Part shown: positions 30,387-50,900 of the stretch, in pieces
How the letters are laid out: each line of letters opens with the position of its first letter
Position numbering within the stretch: position 1 is the stretch's first letter
Assembly (NCBI GenBank): GCA_004335835.1
Contig: RWJK01001544.1
Coordinates: forward strand, 1 to 64,000
DNA from: Scenedesmus sp. ARA3
Lineage: Eukaryota > Chlorophyta > Chlorophyceae > Sphaeropleales > Scenedesmaceae
DNA length: 64,000 nucleotides
Reading direction: 5' to 3'
Notes under the pieces: generated by a model
Told to the model about the DNA's origin: nothing
The model's database searches: none
Seen by the model: the letters and a program-made list of their open reading frames with translations, nothing else
Position numbers and translations under genes: made by a program

Positions 30387-33166
30387 TTTAATGCGTTCAG
30401 CAGCGTTGCGAGCCTTCAATTAGTGACCTTACGTGGCACTCGCCCAAGCGTAAGGGCTAGGCTAGTGCTGTTCTGCAGCAGGCCAACAGACGTATACGTC
30501 GTGCAGATCGCCGTCCTAGCGCTTGTGCAGGCAACGTCGCATGCGTTTGACAGCGGCCCGCAACAAGGGTTTGTGTAGGGTGGATAGGGTGGGGGAGCTG
30601 CCGAAGCGGCAGTTGCAGAGTATATCCTTACCCGCAGGAGGGTAGCGGACTCCACACGCTGATAGAAACCTTGATAATTCCAGGGCATATTGTTCACGGG
30701 TTCAGCTCTTACAGCTCGGTGGATCAAGCTGGGGTTGGGGTGCACAGCAACCCCAGACCCTCTGGGGCCCCCAATCCTCACACAATGAACTTCACTATGT
30801 GACTGCTTGCGAATCCTCTTGAAAAAGACACAGCACTGCAGTTATCCGCATCATTACATACATCTTGTCACCCACACGCAAGTGCTGCTGCGAAAAAAAA
30901 AACACATAACATACCATCCAGCGCAACATGAAGCTGCACGTACCTTGGACACTGCTGCAAGCACGGGTAGCTCAAGCTCGTGGGTAGCTGCTACCAAGCT
31001 GCAGCGTGTTGGTCATCCAAGCATGACCAGCAAAGCGTGCTTCTGTGCCGCCGTTTTCACAAAAGCTGCTGGCAACTCATTCGGCATACCACATGACGGC
31101 CGGCTGCAAAGACCACCTAGCAGCAGCGTTAGAACCGCGGCATCGCTGCGCTTAAACATTTCCTCAAAGCATTGACATTTAGAAACCCCAGTCACCACAG
31201 CTGCATCGCCAGCTGAGCATCTCGCACCGATGGGCTACCTGCAAACCTCTCACAGCTGCCTGCTGAGCGACACACTTGAGAGTTGCTGCCCCGCTGCCAC
31301 TGCAGTCGAGCCCTGAAAGAGCCTGCTTGCCAGCCGCCGGCTGTTCGGAACTGCAAGAAACCTTTGCAAATTAGCACCACAATCACCATGCCACCCCTGA
31401 CAACCCAATGATAACCTACATAGCCTATGTGTAAAACATCGCCACCACTGCTGAACCGGCATGGCAGCAAGCTGCCTCAACACGGCACCCACACACAAGT
31501 GCAGAATGACCCCCACACCACCCAACTGCCTCTGCAGCTGCGCTGCAGCTGGCAACACAGCCTACCCGCAAGGCAATGTACACACGTATCACGTACCACA
31601 CAGCTCACATCGTATACCAGTGAACGATTGCGTGCGTTGCTGGAGGCCGCACGCAGCCATCTAGCCATGTGCATCAGGGGCAGCACTGCAGGAGTGATGC
31701 CACCTGCCCAGGCCCCTGCTGCTGTTTGTGCATGTTCACGATGTGTTGCTTGTGCCGCCGTTGGCTCACACACCTGCCTGCAATCATCCAAACACCCTAT
31801 CAAGCAAGTTGTCACAGCATAGCCGCTGCGGCCTTGCGATCATGCAGCAGCACTGGCATCAGGCCCAAGCGCAAGCTCATGGTAAGCACTCACCGCCTGT
31901 TTGCATCTGTAAAGATCGCAGCAAGATGTGTATAGGCTCCCCATATGGATCAACAGTGCAGGCACCGACAAGTGCGGGTGCGGCATAGCAGGTTCGTAAA
32001 TGTGGCAGCGTCACCTGGGAACACAGGCTGCGCATGCCAAGCAGTCAAAGCAATGCATTGCATTGGCTCGCAGAGGCGCAGTGAACAGCTGCAGCTCAGT
32101 CAGCTGCATGCACACCCTGCTGCTGAGGGGCTCCAAAGGGTGAAATCCCGAGCACGCATGCAGGGATCGTCTCTGCTGCACATGTGTGGGCCTCATTGGC
32201 CGGCCACAGTCAACTCGATGGGTTGTGCTGTGTGCAGTGAAGCTCATGAATATGCTTCACCTGCTCATCATGTGACAATAACGCCAGCACCAGCGGCTTC
32301 CATGCATAGGCAATGCCCGCACAGTGTGTTGCATCATGCAACATGCAATGGTTGCCATGCCTTGTGCAGCGTGATTTTTTTGCAATGATGACAGAACTTG
32401 CAGTGGTACTGTGCAGTGTTCTTCTTCACATAATCCTCATCACCCCGCAGTCCACCGAATGGCTACGGCACAGCCACACCAGCAAACATGCACGTGCAGC
32501 TGCACATGCATGTGCATGTGCATATGCAAGCCGGTGCTGTTTGCAGCTTCAAGACTGCACAAAAGCCATCAACAGGTTGTTATGCGGCAAAGTGCAGCCC
32601 GTGCAGCAGTGAACCTGCACTGTAGTGTGTGTGAGTACTTTCAAGCCTGCTTTGAGTCACACATTGAAAGTATGCTCCATGCAAGTGCTTATGGTCCGGC
32701 ATGCCGAACCCTACCACCGTACTAACAAAACATGCAGCGACATGCAGCCAGCAGCAGTGACTTGCAGTGACACTGACAGTGACACTGGCAGTGACAGGGA
32801 CATGCATGGCACGCGGTGACATGCAGCCATGCGCTTAGCAGCAGCCTTGCATGACGCGGGCCTTGCGCGTGCTGTGCACCATCCATCGTGCAACCAAGCA
32901 TGTGTATTCTGAACTGGGCCAAGCCATGCAAACAAACAGATCTCCATCATGCGCAGTTTGCCAGCAAAGACAGCAACCTGCAGCTGCTGTTTACTGAGAG
33001 CACAGTGCAAGTTGTCCAGACATTACCCAGTACTGCAAAGGTGCCAGGCTAGGTACAGTATTCCATTCATACCCAGTGCAGGCAGCATGCTGTTGAGTAC
33101 AATGCACATAGAGTCCAGCCAGTGTGCACAACATACAGCCAGTAGCAGATCCACCAAGCCAGGACA

Positions 33167-33235
33167 GGGAAATAAGTAACCTGGTGGCCAGGGAAACAAG
33201 TAAGGTGGCCAAGGAAATAAGTAAGCTGGTGGCAC
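33167..33235. repeat. Short tandem repeat, three units of 21-24 bp
   Basis: Units at 33167-33190, 33191-33211 and 33212-33235 share GGAAAYAAGTAA..GGTGGCC. Confidence 0.88.
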
Positions 33236-34097
33236 ATACATCTGCGCAGTGTGCTGTTCAACATTGTCAGTGCATTGAGACATTGTGCAATCCACGCACA
33301 AAGGTTAGGAGTAGTAAAACCAAGCAGAAGAAGCACTGATGTTGGGCAAAGGGCAGATGCCAGGGCCCCGCCATAAGTACACAACAAACAAGCGCTGCAC
33401 GCTATCCCTCAACTGTTGATCATGATCATGTTGATCACCAGGAGCAACTGATCATAAAACCAGGCAGGCGTCTCTTGCAGCAGCAGGTGATCATGCAGCA
33501 TGCACAGCCAGCGGCAGGCAGGCAGGGGCGATCACTGCTCCTGCATGCAGACACGCCGCAGCTCTAGCCGGCCTGCTGGACATGTCCTGCTGCTGACACT
33601 TCCTTCTAGATGGTCTAGCATCCTGTGCAGGAAAGCCCGCAAGAGATCACCCACATGTAGAACAAACAGCACACATCAACATGCTGTCCTTTCTAACGTG
33701 TTCCGTCCCCCCAAATTGAGCACACAGGGTGTCAACACAGGGAGGCACAGCAGGCTCACAACACCATGTGCGTGCAGCTGCCAGCCTCACCTGGCTCACC
33801 AAACAAACACACAAAGCATTCAACAGATGCAAGCTTCGAGGCAGTCACGCCGCGCCTTGCCTTGATAAGACAAGAATCCAAGCATTTCAAGAATCCAAAC
33901 ATTCCGAAAAGTAAACAGCTGCGCCTTGCTGCCTTCTCTGTCAGCTCCATGCAATGTGGCAGCAGGCGTCAGCCCAGATCAGGCTGTCACCATCATCCTC
34001 CCCTGTCACCTCTAGGTGTATTGTGAGTTCACAGTCCTGCGCCACATTGTCACCCTGAAGCTCCCGCCATCCCCCACTGTGACCTCCTGCACCCTCC

Positions 34098-34220
34098 CAA
34101 ACTTCCACCTGAACTTCACAATCATCAGCGCCGCCCGCCCCAACTTCCTCCTGAACTTCACACTCCTCAGTGCTGCCGTCCCCAGGTTCCCCCGGAACTT
34201 CACACTCTTCCAGGCCTGCA
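34098..34220. repeat. Degenerate tandem repeat, ~42-bp period
   Basis: Three units, each with TTCCxCCTGAACTTCACA followed by a CAGTGCTGCCG-like part, begin near 34098, 34142 and 34184. It lies within 400 bp downstream of the SET-armadillo stop, so probably in its 3' UTR. Confidence 0.75.
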
Positions 34221-34480
34221 GCAGCTGCTCCCCCACCAGACAGCCAGGCTGGCTGCCCTGCCCCGCAAACACACACGCGACAGCTGCACAGCTGCTGCCG
34301 AGCACGCCACATCATCCTGACAGCCTCCCCAAGCTCCCTGCTGTTACTAACACCGTTATAACAGCTCGTAACACAGCTCGGCAGGATGCAGCTGGCGCAC
34401 ACATTCTCTAGCAGCCACCCCTGCTCGCCACCTCCCAGCACAATTGCATGCGCACCTACTACTGCACCCTGCCGTGCCAG

Positions 34481-40911
<6,431 letters not shown>

Positions 40912-41990
40912 GGCTGCTGACGGACTGGCAGTGGATCACTTCTTGCGGGTAAGGTGGCTCAGCAGCAATCAGCGCATGTTAACACCCTGCAACACGAGCG
41001 CCAGCCAGACGGATGCAGTCCTGATGGGTTTTTTTGATGCTGGTGAGTGCGTCAACGATTAAATATAGGTGTCCAGCCCAGCTGCGCACCTCCCCTTGCC
41101 GTGACCGGCACGTACTGCATGCTCCAGTTCCGCTACACAAGTGTCAGTGCGGTGTGATTTGAGTCTATAAGATGTTTAAATAGCTATTAATTGGTACAAG
41201 TGCAGACGCAGCCTTGGAAGAAGGATAACTGAGCGCGAGAAGATGTTGGCGCCAATTGCAGAACTACTGGCTGACAGCGTGCTTGATTGAGGCTTGGACT
41301 AGAAATTAGTGCGACACAAATGCTTTTGCCTACGCTCGTATGTCGCAAATGTCAGTGTTTGTCACACGTGGAGTTGCGCTTCTTGTGCACACATTCCGCA
41401 CGAAGAGGGACCCTTGTACACCAGCACGCACCTTACACTGGGCAGGCAAACATTTATCATGTCGTACCCTTCAACTATCCATGCGACGCGTCAGATCAGT
41501 GCTAACTCTCGGTGCTGGACAGTATTGGGGAGCCATAATCTCCTGGCGAAGGTGTCATAGCTGGGTAAGGTGTTGACGTGCACACGGTGTCGCTGTTGCC
41601 CATTGATGTGACTTGTTGCTTACACCGATGCCATCCATGGACTTGCAGTGTTACCTCGCTGGCTCCAGCACGTTGCAATATGCAGCGCAGAGCGCACCAA
41701 GCATAACGATCCTTTCAGGCAAACTGCTTGAGGTTCCAGTCATCATGTTGCTGCAAACAGTATGTCACCTCCACAGACCACCAAAACAGATTTACTACTG
41801 CTGAATTGCTTACAATTTTTTCCCCTGCAGTGCTCAGTCATGCAGCGCACACAGGCCTGCAGCCTGCAAGCAGCTCACCACGTGATGCATACCAACACCT
41901 TAGACACCACGCACTACCACCGTGACTGCATCACTGCGCTAGCTACAGCTCTGTCGAACATACCACTGATCTACCACAGCCCACGCTAGC
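40912..41990. other. Intergenic, no gene seen
   Basis: Between the SET-armadillo start and the CYFIP stop (both minus). It holds the promoter of one and the 3' UTR of the other. A TGTAA motif on the minus strand (41810-41814) lies 177 nt past the CYFIP stop and could be its poly(A) signal. Base composition is less GC- and repeat-rich than in the genes. Confidence 0.5.
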
Positions 41991-44900
41991 CTAGCCTACT
42001 AGACTGGCAAGCAGCCCTCCTGCATGTGCTACAGCCTGCTGCCTTTTGCTGGGCGAGCGGGTTGGAGACTTGCTGGGTGACGATGCCTCGCTGGCACTGT
42101 AGCCCCCTGCAGGCAGACACAATCATGCACAGTGGACTGTTACTGGCTCTTTGTTGGCTGTGTATCCAGCGTGTAACACAAACAATTGTGGACGTGTCAA
42201 CGGCAGCACACACAGCGACATGCAGGTCAGCACCACAGCAGCCTTGCAGCCCGCGGCTCAGCTTCAGATATTTATGTGCAGCCTGACACAGTCAGGGTTG
42301 CGAAGCAGCCACTGCTAGCAGATCCTCTAGGTGCTGCTGCTGTCACATGCAGTTTGAGAGTCCGAACTATGACAGTGAGCACTGCCACTGTAGCTGCACA
42401 GGCTGGCCCTGCAAAGGCCACAGCACAAGCATCTGCCCAGCCTTATCACAGGTGCTCCCACTCAGCTGTCTGCTCCTGCTTATCCCCATAACTTTACTCA
42501 CCCGACTGATCTGCCACGCCTGCAGCGCCCATGCCACCCAGGCGCGCAGCAGCAGCTGCAGCCGCTGCGCTGGTGTGCCGTCCAGCCTTGCGTGGCGAGA
42601 TGTCCTGTGCACAAAACAGCAGGGTGTGTTATGTTCAATTGCAGCAAAGTATAGCTCTGGTCGCTTTTGACAGTGGAAGGCCAATGGCAATGCCGCAGCG
42701 TCGTTGGCAGCACTGCAGCGAGTGCAATGCTGCTGCAAGTCTCGATGTTCCACAGTCAGCACAAAGTGCTGATCAGTGATGCTGGAGCACTGCTCATCAG
42801 TGGAACGGAAAGAAAGGAAGCCTCAATAAGGTGTTTCTTAAGCTCATTGGCTCGAATCACACCCACCTCCAGGTTGTCCAGGTCAGCAGTGCTGGGTGCC
42901 TTGCTGTAGCCGTCATCCATGCGCCCGCTGCGGTTGTGGTCAGACATGACGCTGCAGGGCAGCAACAATACAGCAGCACAAACGCGGCCAGGTATACTTG
43001 TCAGTGGGCTGGGACAGCACATACGCAACACTCTGAGCAACTCCTAGCACAGAGCAACAGATACACCAGCGTTCTTGTTTTGAGTGAGGCCCATCTGCCG
43101 TGTGCCTTCACATAGAGGATATTGGAAAGCACTACGCGCGCTTGGCGTGTTACCAATGACACTGCACCCTGTGCATCAGGCCTTTAGTCACGCAAGCACA
43201 AAATGCCACAGACCAGCGTGACATGCTCGTTCAAGTCACAAGCATCTCCCAGCATCTCACCTGAAGCTGTACACAGCTGTGCGTGGCATCGTCGCCAGCA
43301 GTGCCTCCCTCGCATGCACAGCACGTGCAGCCGCCACCAGCCCAGCATTCGCACCAACACCCACACCGGGCAGCAGCCGCCCCGCAGGCCCCACAACACC
43401 GCCAGCAGCAACACCGGCCCTCGCTGCGCCTGCCTTGCCGCCTGCTGCTGGCAGCAGCAGCGGCCGCGGCCGCTGCATCGGCAGCGACGGATGACTCTGG
43501 ATAGGCCAGTGGCTGGGAGTTAGGCCCGCCCAGGGCCGCACATGTGGCGCAAACTGCAGCAGCTCCTGCTGCACAGGCACTGCCAGCACTGCATACTCCT
43601 GCGCAGGTGGCGTGCCTGGCTGCGAGAAGCCTGCAGAGGCCCCTGCTCCTGCCATGCTGCTGAAGCGGCTGCCCCTACCCAGCTCTGCTGCAGCTGCGTT
43701 AGGCGCATTGACATTAGGGCTAGCGCCTGCTGCTGATGCCTCGCGCTGCGCTAGCAGCGCTGCCTTATCGACGCGGTGCACCTTGACCTGCACATGTTGG
43801 TTGTGTGCAGGCACAGCTGGCGCGAAGCGCTCCGCCAGGCTCGCGCCGTCTTTCGCGACGCGCTCCGCCTGCCGCGCTGCTGCTGCCAGCCGCTGCAGCA
43901 GCAGCTGCTCTGCCGCCTGCTGCTTGAGCATCTGCGCCTCTTCCTCCGCCTCCTCCTCCTGCCGCTTCTTGCTGCGTGGCTTTGGCAGTGCAATGCTGCT
44001 TGCTGCTGACGCAGAAATGCCACCTGGAGTCTGCAAGCCGCCCGGCAGCTGCGGCGTAGCAGCGCCGCTGCCGTCTGCAGCCGTGCCACCTGCAGCACCT
44101 CCGCCAGCTGCTGCTCCTGCTTCTGCTGTGCTATCAGCGCCCGCAGCGCCGCTCACCTTCACTGCATCATACTCCACCCAGTGTGCAATGCGGCTAGTGG
44201 CATCCAGCAGAGCATGCTTGCGAGCCTGGCCTGCCAGCTGCAGCAGCACAGCACTGGCCAGAAGGGGCCCATCTCCATAGCCGCCACCTGCAATGCACCC
44301 ACTGCCCGCAGGGTGCTGCAGAGGCGCTGCGCGCCCGCCGCGCGCTGCTGCTGCCGCCGGTGCCTGCAAACTGTCAGCCGCATCTGCCGGGTTGCTGCTG
44401 CACGCTGCAGTTGCGTGTTCACCTGCAGCTGCAGCAATGCTGCCTGCCTTTGTCGGCTGCTCCCCTGCAGCTGCAGCGTCAGCACCGCTGGCTGCAGTAA
44501 CAGAGGCAGCTCTCACCAGCCGCTTCAGTGGTGATGCCTGCGGCGTAGCAGCAGCAGTAGCCCGCCCAGTGGCATTGCTGCTATCATAACCAGTGGCAGC
44601 TGCCGCTGTGCTGCCTCCAGCCTGTCCCTGTGCTACGCCCAGCAGCAACGCAAACTTGAGGGCACTCAGTGCCACTGCGAGCTGCGCTGCATGGCTGCTG
44701 CCGCTGCTGCTGTTGCGTGCTGTGTTCACTGCTGCTGGCAGCTTCAGCTTGCGGGTTGCCGGCAATCCACCAGCCATGTCTTCGTTGCTGCCGTCATCTG
44801 CCGTGCTGCTGCTGTCATCGCTGCTGCTGTCACTGTCCTCCTCGTCACCGCATGTGCTCAGTGTAGGCGGCAGAGGTGATGGCTGCTGTGCACGCATTGA

Positions 44901-47900
44901 GATCTGCAGCCATGCCAGCAGCAGCACATGACAGACATTCATCAGCATCATGCAGGCACACCAATGGTGCTGTGACCAGTTGCTGTTAATAATGCCTGGT
45001 TGCAGGAGTTGTCACATGTAACACGATCGCATGTGCAGTTCTCTGCCAGCTCTCAATTCTGCGTCAGGGTGAAGCAGCATACGCCTTGAAATCCCCTTCA
45101 CGCACCTTTGATGACTCAATCCTCAAGTCAGAGGGCTCTGGCGACAGGCCCAGGCCAGCAGGCCCCTTGATCAGGCCAGCAGACAAGCCCAAGCCGCGCG
45201 GCTGCAGCTTTGCAGCCGCTGCGCCTGCCGCGCCAGGCGATGCTGCTGCTGCTGCTGCTGAGGCACAGGCAGCAGGAATTTCTTTGGCTGCCTCAGTACC
45301 GCCGCCTGACGAGACTGTCACATCTGCGGAGCCGTCTGCTGATTCAACGCGCTGCTGACCGGCTGTACTGCTGCCAGCAGCAGCCGCAACTACAGCAGGG
45401 GCCTGGCCAGCAGCTGCCTCGCTGCTTGGCTGCATGCCATGCGGGGTGATAGTGCGTGATCTGGCTGACAGCATGCCTTCCTCAGGCACTGTTGGCGGCC
45501 GCTGCTCAGTGCTGCCCCTCTCTGATGGCCTGGGCGTGAACAGGTTCCTGTCATTGCAGCAGCAACAGCAGCAGCAGCAGCAAAGGGATGACAATGTTAC
45601 GACATGTGTAAGCTGCGGCTATCTGATGTGTTGCAGGTGAAGTTGATGTGACTACATTCATGGAGGCTGCACTGCATCAGGACTGAGATAACACCGTCAG
45701 CAATATTACCAGCAGCTGCTGCACACAGCCTCACGCAACCTCAGCAGCCGCCGGCTTGGCCCTGCAACTCCATCACTCATGCAGCTCACCCGCTCAGCAG
45801 CGCCAAGCTGGTGTCCCTGTTCTGCAGCTGGTTCTTCAGCATCTCCAGCTCGCTGCGCAGCACATCATTCTCATCCTTCACCCGCACCAGCTCGCAGCAC
45901 GTCGACTCAAACAGCAAATCATTCACATTCGGCGCCGGGTAGCTGCCGTCTGCTTCCACATCTCCCCTGCCTGTCTTGCTGGCCTCGTCTGCTTCGCTGC
46001 TGCTGCTGCCAGCCTGCTGCTGCTGCTGCCGGTTGGGCTCCTCGCCACGCCGCCTGCTGCTGGTTGGGCAGCTGGATGCGCCGCTGAACTGTGAGCGGTT
46101 GCTGCCGATGGCCCTAGATGATGCGGTCCTGCTGCTGCCAGCTGCAGATGCACCGCCAGGGCCCTCAGCTGCGTGACCGCTGCTGATCCGGCTGCTGACA
46201 GCACCAGCAGCAGCCACACTCTCCCCGGCTGCGGCTGGTTTGGCAGGGCTCAGCGCTTCCAGTCCCAGCCTTGGGACCGCAACACGGCCAGGACTGGCGC
46301 TGCTGCTGGCTGCAGCGGCTGCTGCAGCCTCTGCTGTACTGCAGTCGCCAGCAGCAGTCGCAACAGCGGCTTCAACGGCTGCATCTGTTGGTGCGCCGCC
46401 TGAGGAGCGATGAGCAAGGCGGCTGCGCGGCCGCTGCCTGCTGCTCCTCCAGCTCTCCTGCTCAACGTCGCTCTCACTTGCTGTGTCATCCTCACTGCCA
46501 GCCGCATCTTCTAGGGTGCCTGCATGCACATCACAGGTGAGGAAGGTGCCCTACAGCAGCTGGATTGATCTGCAGACACAGGAGAGAGCAACTGCAAGCA
46601 CAGAAAAATGCAATCTGCAAGCACTTTCTGTCAACCCTTGCACACGCAAGACCTGTACAGCGTTGTACAGTTGACCATCCAGCATGTAAATATATTTGGC
46701 CTGGTCGTACATAGTCTATGCACTGATCTGAGTTGTGCTACACAACAAGGGGTATATTCAACCTTGACAGTCATGGCAAGAGACTGCAGTGGCACCTCTC
46801 CTGAATGACTGTATGCATCTGTATGCAGATGCTCCTGTCCTCAAAGCAGCGCAAAGAAATACACGTAACTCACCTGGCAAGCTGCTGCGTTGCAGGCCAC
46901 TGGGGCTCTGGCAGCGGCTGCTGCGGCCAGAACCAGCTGCCATGCCTGCTGACCGCTGCTGCTTTGCCTTCTCTGCTTCCCTGGCATCTGCAGCTGCCTG
47001 CTGCTCCTGCTGACCCTCTGCCACCTGCAGCAGCACCTGCCGGCTGCTCACACCCCTTTGTGAGCCAGATAAAGCACCTGCATCACTGCGAGCAGATGAC
47101 AGCGCACCCGAAACTTCCCCAACCAGCTCAGCCAGCCCATATGTGCGGCTGCCCTGCGATGTCTGCTCTGCCCCGGCTGCTGCTGCACTATCCTGCTGCT
47201 GCGCGTTGGAGTCCAGCAGAGCCTTGTATGCCAGTTTTGCGTGCGCAGGGGCCACTGATCCCGCAGGCAGCTGCGCAGCAGCAGCGCCAGCCGCCTCCCA
47301 GATGCTAACCATACCAGCAGAGCCTGCTGCAGCAGCTGCAGCACCAGCCCTAGGCGAGCTTGGCAGTGAGGCAGCCGCAACAGCAGCAGCTTCTGCAGCT
47401 GCCTGCAGCTCATCGCTAGTCAGCAAGCCAGGAGCAGCAGCTGTGCTGGCCTTCAGTGTGATGCCTCCTGCTGTTGCGCTGCTTGCACCCAGCGCTGTTG
47501 CAGACGTATCTGCTGAGAGAGGGTCTAGCTGCAGCGCTGGCGGAGTGAGCATTGCTTCACTGTCATCGTATGATATGTGGGGCCGTGAGCCAATGCCGCC
47601 AAGGCTAAACTGGCTGCTCGGCTTGGCCGCAATGCAGCTTCCTGCAAGGCTCAGAGACGCCTCTGAGCCATGGTACTGCTGCTGCTCTGACGCACAACCT
47701 GACAATGTAGCTGACTCCTGCTCATCACCGCGCTGCTGTTGCTGCTGTGCTGCTGCATCGTCTGCCTGTGCTGAGCAATCAGCAGCATTTTCATCCCGCT
47801 GCTGGTTCAGCGCTGCCATCTGCTCCTGCTGCTCCTTGTAGGGGCTCTCTGGTGGAGTCATCGCTGCGCCATACAGCGTGTTCTCCCGCACACCAATGCC

Positions 47901-50900
47901 TGCCACTGCCCCAGCAGCAACCTCTCCTGCAAGGCTTGCACGCACATCATCATCCACTGGCAGGTTTCCTGCAAGGCTTCCCAGGTACTGCTGCTGCCCA
48001 GCTGCTGCTGCTGTCGCCGCATCATTGCTGCCCTGCACACCAGGTGTTGCCAGCTGCACCACTGCCGCCTCCTCACTTTCACATGCCTCGCCAGCAAGCC
48101 CCTGCAGCTGCCGCTGCAGCACGCCCGCCCAGCGCCGCAGCCGCTCCATGCATGGCCCCATGCATTCCTGCGCCTGCGCTGCACGCCACGCGCGCAGCTC
48201 AGCTGTCTGGGTCAGCAGCAGCGCAGATCCGCGCACCTTCTCTGCATCAGGGCCCAGCAGCAGCCGCTGGAAGTGAGAGGCTTGCCAGATGCGGTGGCGT
48301 GCCAGCTGGCCGCCAGGCTTTAGCAAGCTCTCATCAAAGGGCTGGCCATGCTGCGCTGCCAGCTGCCGCCAGGCCTGCTCCTGCTGCAGCTCCTTTTGAG
48401 TCTGTTTGCAGTGTACGGCACAGCGCATGGCAGCAACAGCAGCCACGATGTGAGTTGACATTGGAGGAGAGCATCAACAGCCATTAGACTAGTTGGACAG
48501 TGCACAGCAGAGGTAGCTAACTTCCAGTATTAACTCCGGTAACAACTGGATCATAACCCTGAGCCCCGCCTTGCAGCTGCTGACTACAACACGTGACAAG
48601 CAGCACTCTCCCACCTGCATCTCGTGCGCGTGTCTGGCGCTCTCTGATGGCAGCAGCTGCTCCACTTCAGGCATCAACAGCCCAGCAGCACAAGACCTGC
48701 TCGCCAACCCTCCAGCTGTCTGCACTGTTGGCGGGTCTGCGGCACCCTCATATTCAAAGCACTCGGCTGCAGCAGCTGCATCTGATAGAGGCCTGCCAAT
48801 GATGCCCAGCAGCGGGGCTACCTGCATGAATGCAGGCGTCGCTTGCACTGACTGCTGCATTGTCAGCAGGTGCAGCAGCGCAAGGCAGTTGCCGATGCGC
48901 TGCAGGCATGCCAGCGCTGCTGAGCAGCTGCCGTCAGGGTCGCTCAATGCGCTTGAGAGCTGCTGCTGGTAGAACTGCAGGACAGTGCCTGCGCTGTGAT
49001 AGCGCTCTGCGGGCGGCAGCTGCAGCAGCGCTGGCGGCAGCTGCTGCTGCATGACTTGCAGCTGGTCAAGCAGACAACCCTGCAAGCAACACATAACAGC
49101 AAGCAGCGCATGCATGTACAGCGTTCAGCTGGTACGGCAATCGAGTCACCATCGACACCAGCATCTGTGTAGCGCACGTTGCAGATCTCAAACCAAGCGC
49201 AAGCGAAGCTATGCAACTACATGCATGTGTGCTTCCGCTTCGGCTTTTGCGGTGTGCCTCTCTTCTATGCAACGCGTAGATGCTGCCAAGATGAAACAAC
49301 ATGCTGCTGCGCACCTGTTCCTCATCCAGCTTGTCCATCAGTCCCTCCAGCAGGTGTGCCTGCCCAGCAGGGCCAGCCAGGCCCAGCAGGGCCTGCAGGT
49401 GCTGCCTGCCAAAGAAGCTGCCCAGCGGCCGCAGCGCAGCAGACACCTCTCCCAGCACACCCGCAGCTGGCAGGCCTGCTGCAGCAGTAGCCGCATCTGC
49501 CGCTGCTGGCAGCAGCACACGTGCCTCGCTGTCATATACTGCGGTGTTCAGCATGGCTAGCACGCCGCCAGCAATGGCTTGCGCACAGGCGCTGTCACAT
49601 ACACTGTCTGCTACATCTGCTGCATCGGCCCTCTCCCAGAGCTGCGGCCAGCTGCAAGGCAGCGGCGCATACTGCGACACCAGCTGGTGCGTGCGCTGAA
49701 GGATGGCTGCCTGCAGCTGCACCTCCACAACGGCGCTGGGGGAAGATACCCTGCAGTGCAATGGGACGGGGGCACAAGCAGCAGCACCAAAGTTCATTCA
49801 TCAAAGAGGGTACATGCAGATACATGCCCGAAGCTGCATTTCCTGCAAGCCCTACATAGCCTGTTCACAGCAACACGCATCAAGCGACACAGTGTGCAGC
49901 TAGCCAAAAGCAGTCTGTTGCTGATACTGCGCTGATGCTCACCTTGCGCGTGCTACCACAGCAGCAGCATCCTTCTTCAGGCTTGCCAGCAGTCCAGCCA
50001 GCAGCCATTGCCGCACATCCAGCACGGAGCAGCTCTCTGCTTCAACAAGCGCCTGTGCGGCCTGCTGCTGCTGCGCCTGCATGAGCTGCTTTGCCAGCTT
50101 CAGCTGCTCAAGCCGCTGCATCAGCGGCGTCTGCCCGGCTACAGCTGCAGGAGCTGCATCGTCTGCTGCAGCTTGGGCAGCAGCAGCGCGCCGCTTTGAC
50201 CTCTGGCCCTGCCTCCGCTTCTGCTGTGCAGCTGCTGCAGCAGACAGCTTCTCAGGACTAGCAGCCTGGGAAACGGGCAGGGACTTGCCGCCATATGCAG
50301 GGCCAGGACTCGGCCCACGCGACAACTGCTGGTCATCCCCGATTTGCTGCTGCTGCTGCTCAATTAGCAGTTGATGCTCTACTGCATCCTGCTCTTGCTG
50401 CAGCGCCAGAAGGGCATGCTGCAGCTCTTGAGTCACCTGCAGCTGCTTTGCCGCAAGTTGCTGCTGCTCAGCTGCACCGACAACTGCGTCCCCTGCATGC
50501 TTGCCTGTCAGTCCCTGCGGCAGCAGGCTTCCTGACAAGGCGCCTGGCTGTGCTAGCTGGCCCTCTGCTGCGCGTGTGACTGCCGCATAATCACCTTGCA
50601 GCACTACAGGGCATGGCTCCCGCAGCAGTGCATCAAAGTACAGGGGCTGCACCGGCTGCAGGCTGCGAGCGCCACAGCTGTTCAGCACTTCAGACGTCAC
50701 GGTTTGGTGAGCTGCAATCCTCTGCAAAATAGTGGCGGAGGGTTGCAGCAGCGGCAAATGTGTTAAGTGAAGCAGTGAAACATAGTACAATTCACCCGCC
50801 ACCAGACAAAGTGTTTTAAAACCTAGAGAAGCAGCCTCCTCATTTGTGTGTGTAGCTGATTTGCACAGATTTATGTGCATGGCCATCAGCAGGGCTCAAG

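Larger units (their letters stand above)
30387..34480. other. ~4.1 kb without a recognisable gene
   Basis: Between the malate dehydrogenase start and the SET-armadillo stop. Frames are short and none resembles a known family on either strand. It contains small tandem repeats (33167-33235, 34098-34220), a 28-bp alternating purine/pyrimidine run (32501-32528) and AGTGAC-type microsatellite sequence (about 32757-32804). An unrecognised fast-evolving gene is possible. Confidence 0.5.

Noticed and set aside
30416..30781. Minus-strand frame of 121 codons just upstream of malate dehydrogenase
   Set aside because: It has no ATG at its start and no recognisable domain. A GTAAGG donor-like site inside suggests at most 5' UTR or an unrelated exon; not supported as a gene.
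33412..33455. Cluster of GATC palindromes
   Set aside because: Looks like simple sequence (TGATCATGATCATG). No reason to see a binding or methylation site in a eukaryotic nuclear context.
33941..34441. Minus-strand frame of 166 codons with an acidic CEV repeat
   Set aside because: Its repeats follow the 42-bp tandem repeat of the DNA, and it lies in the probable 3' UTR of the SET-armadillo gene. No independent support.
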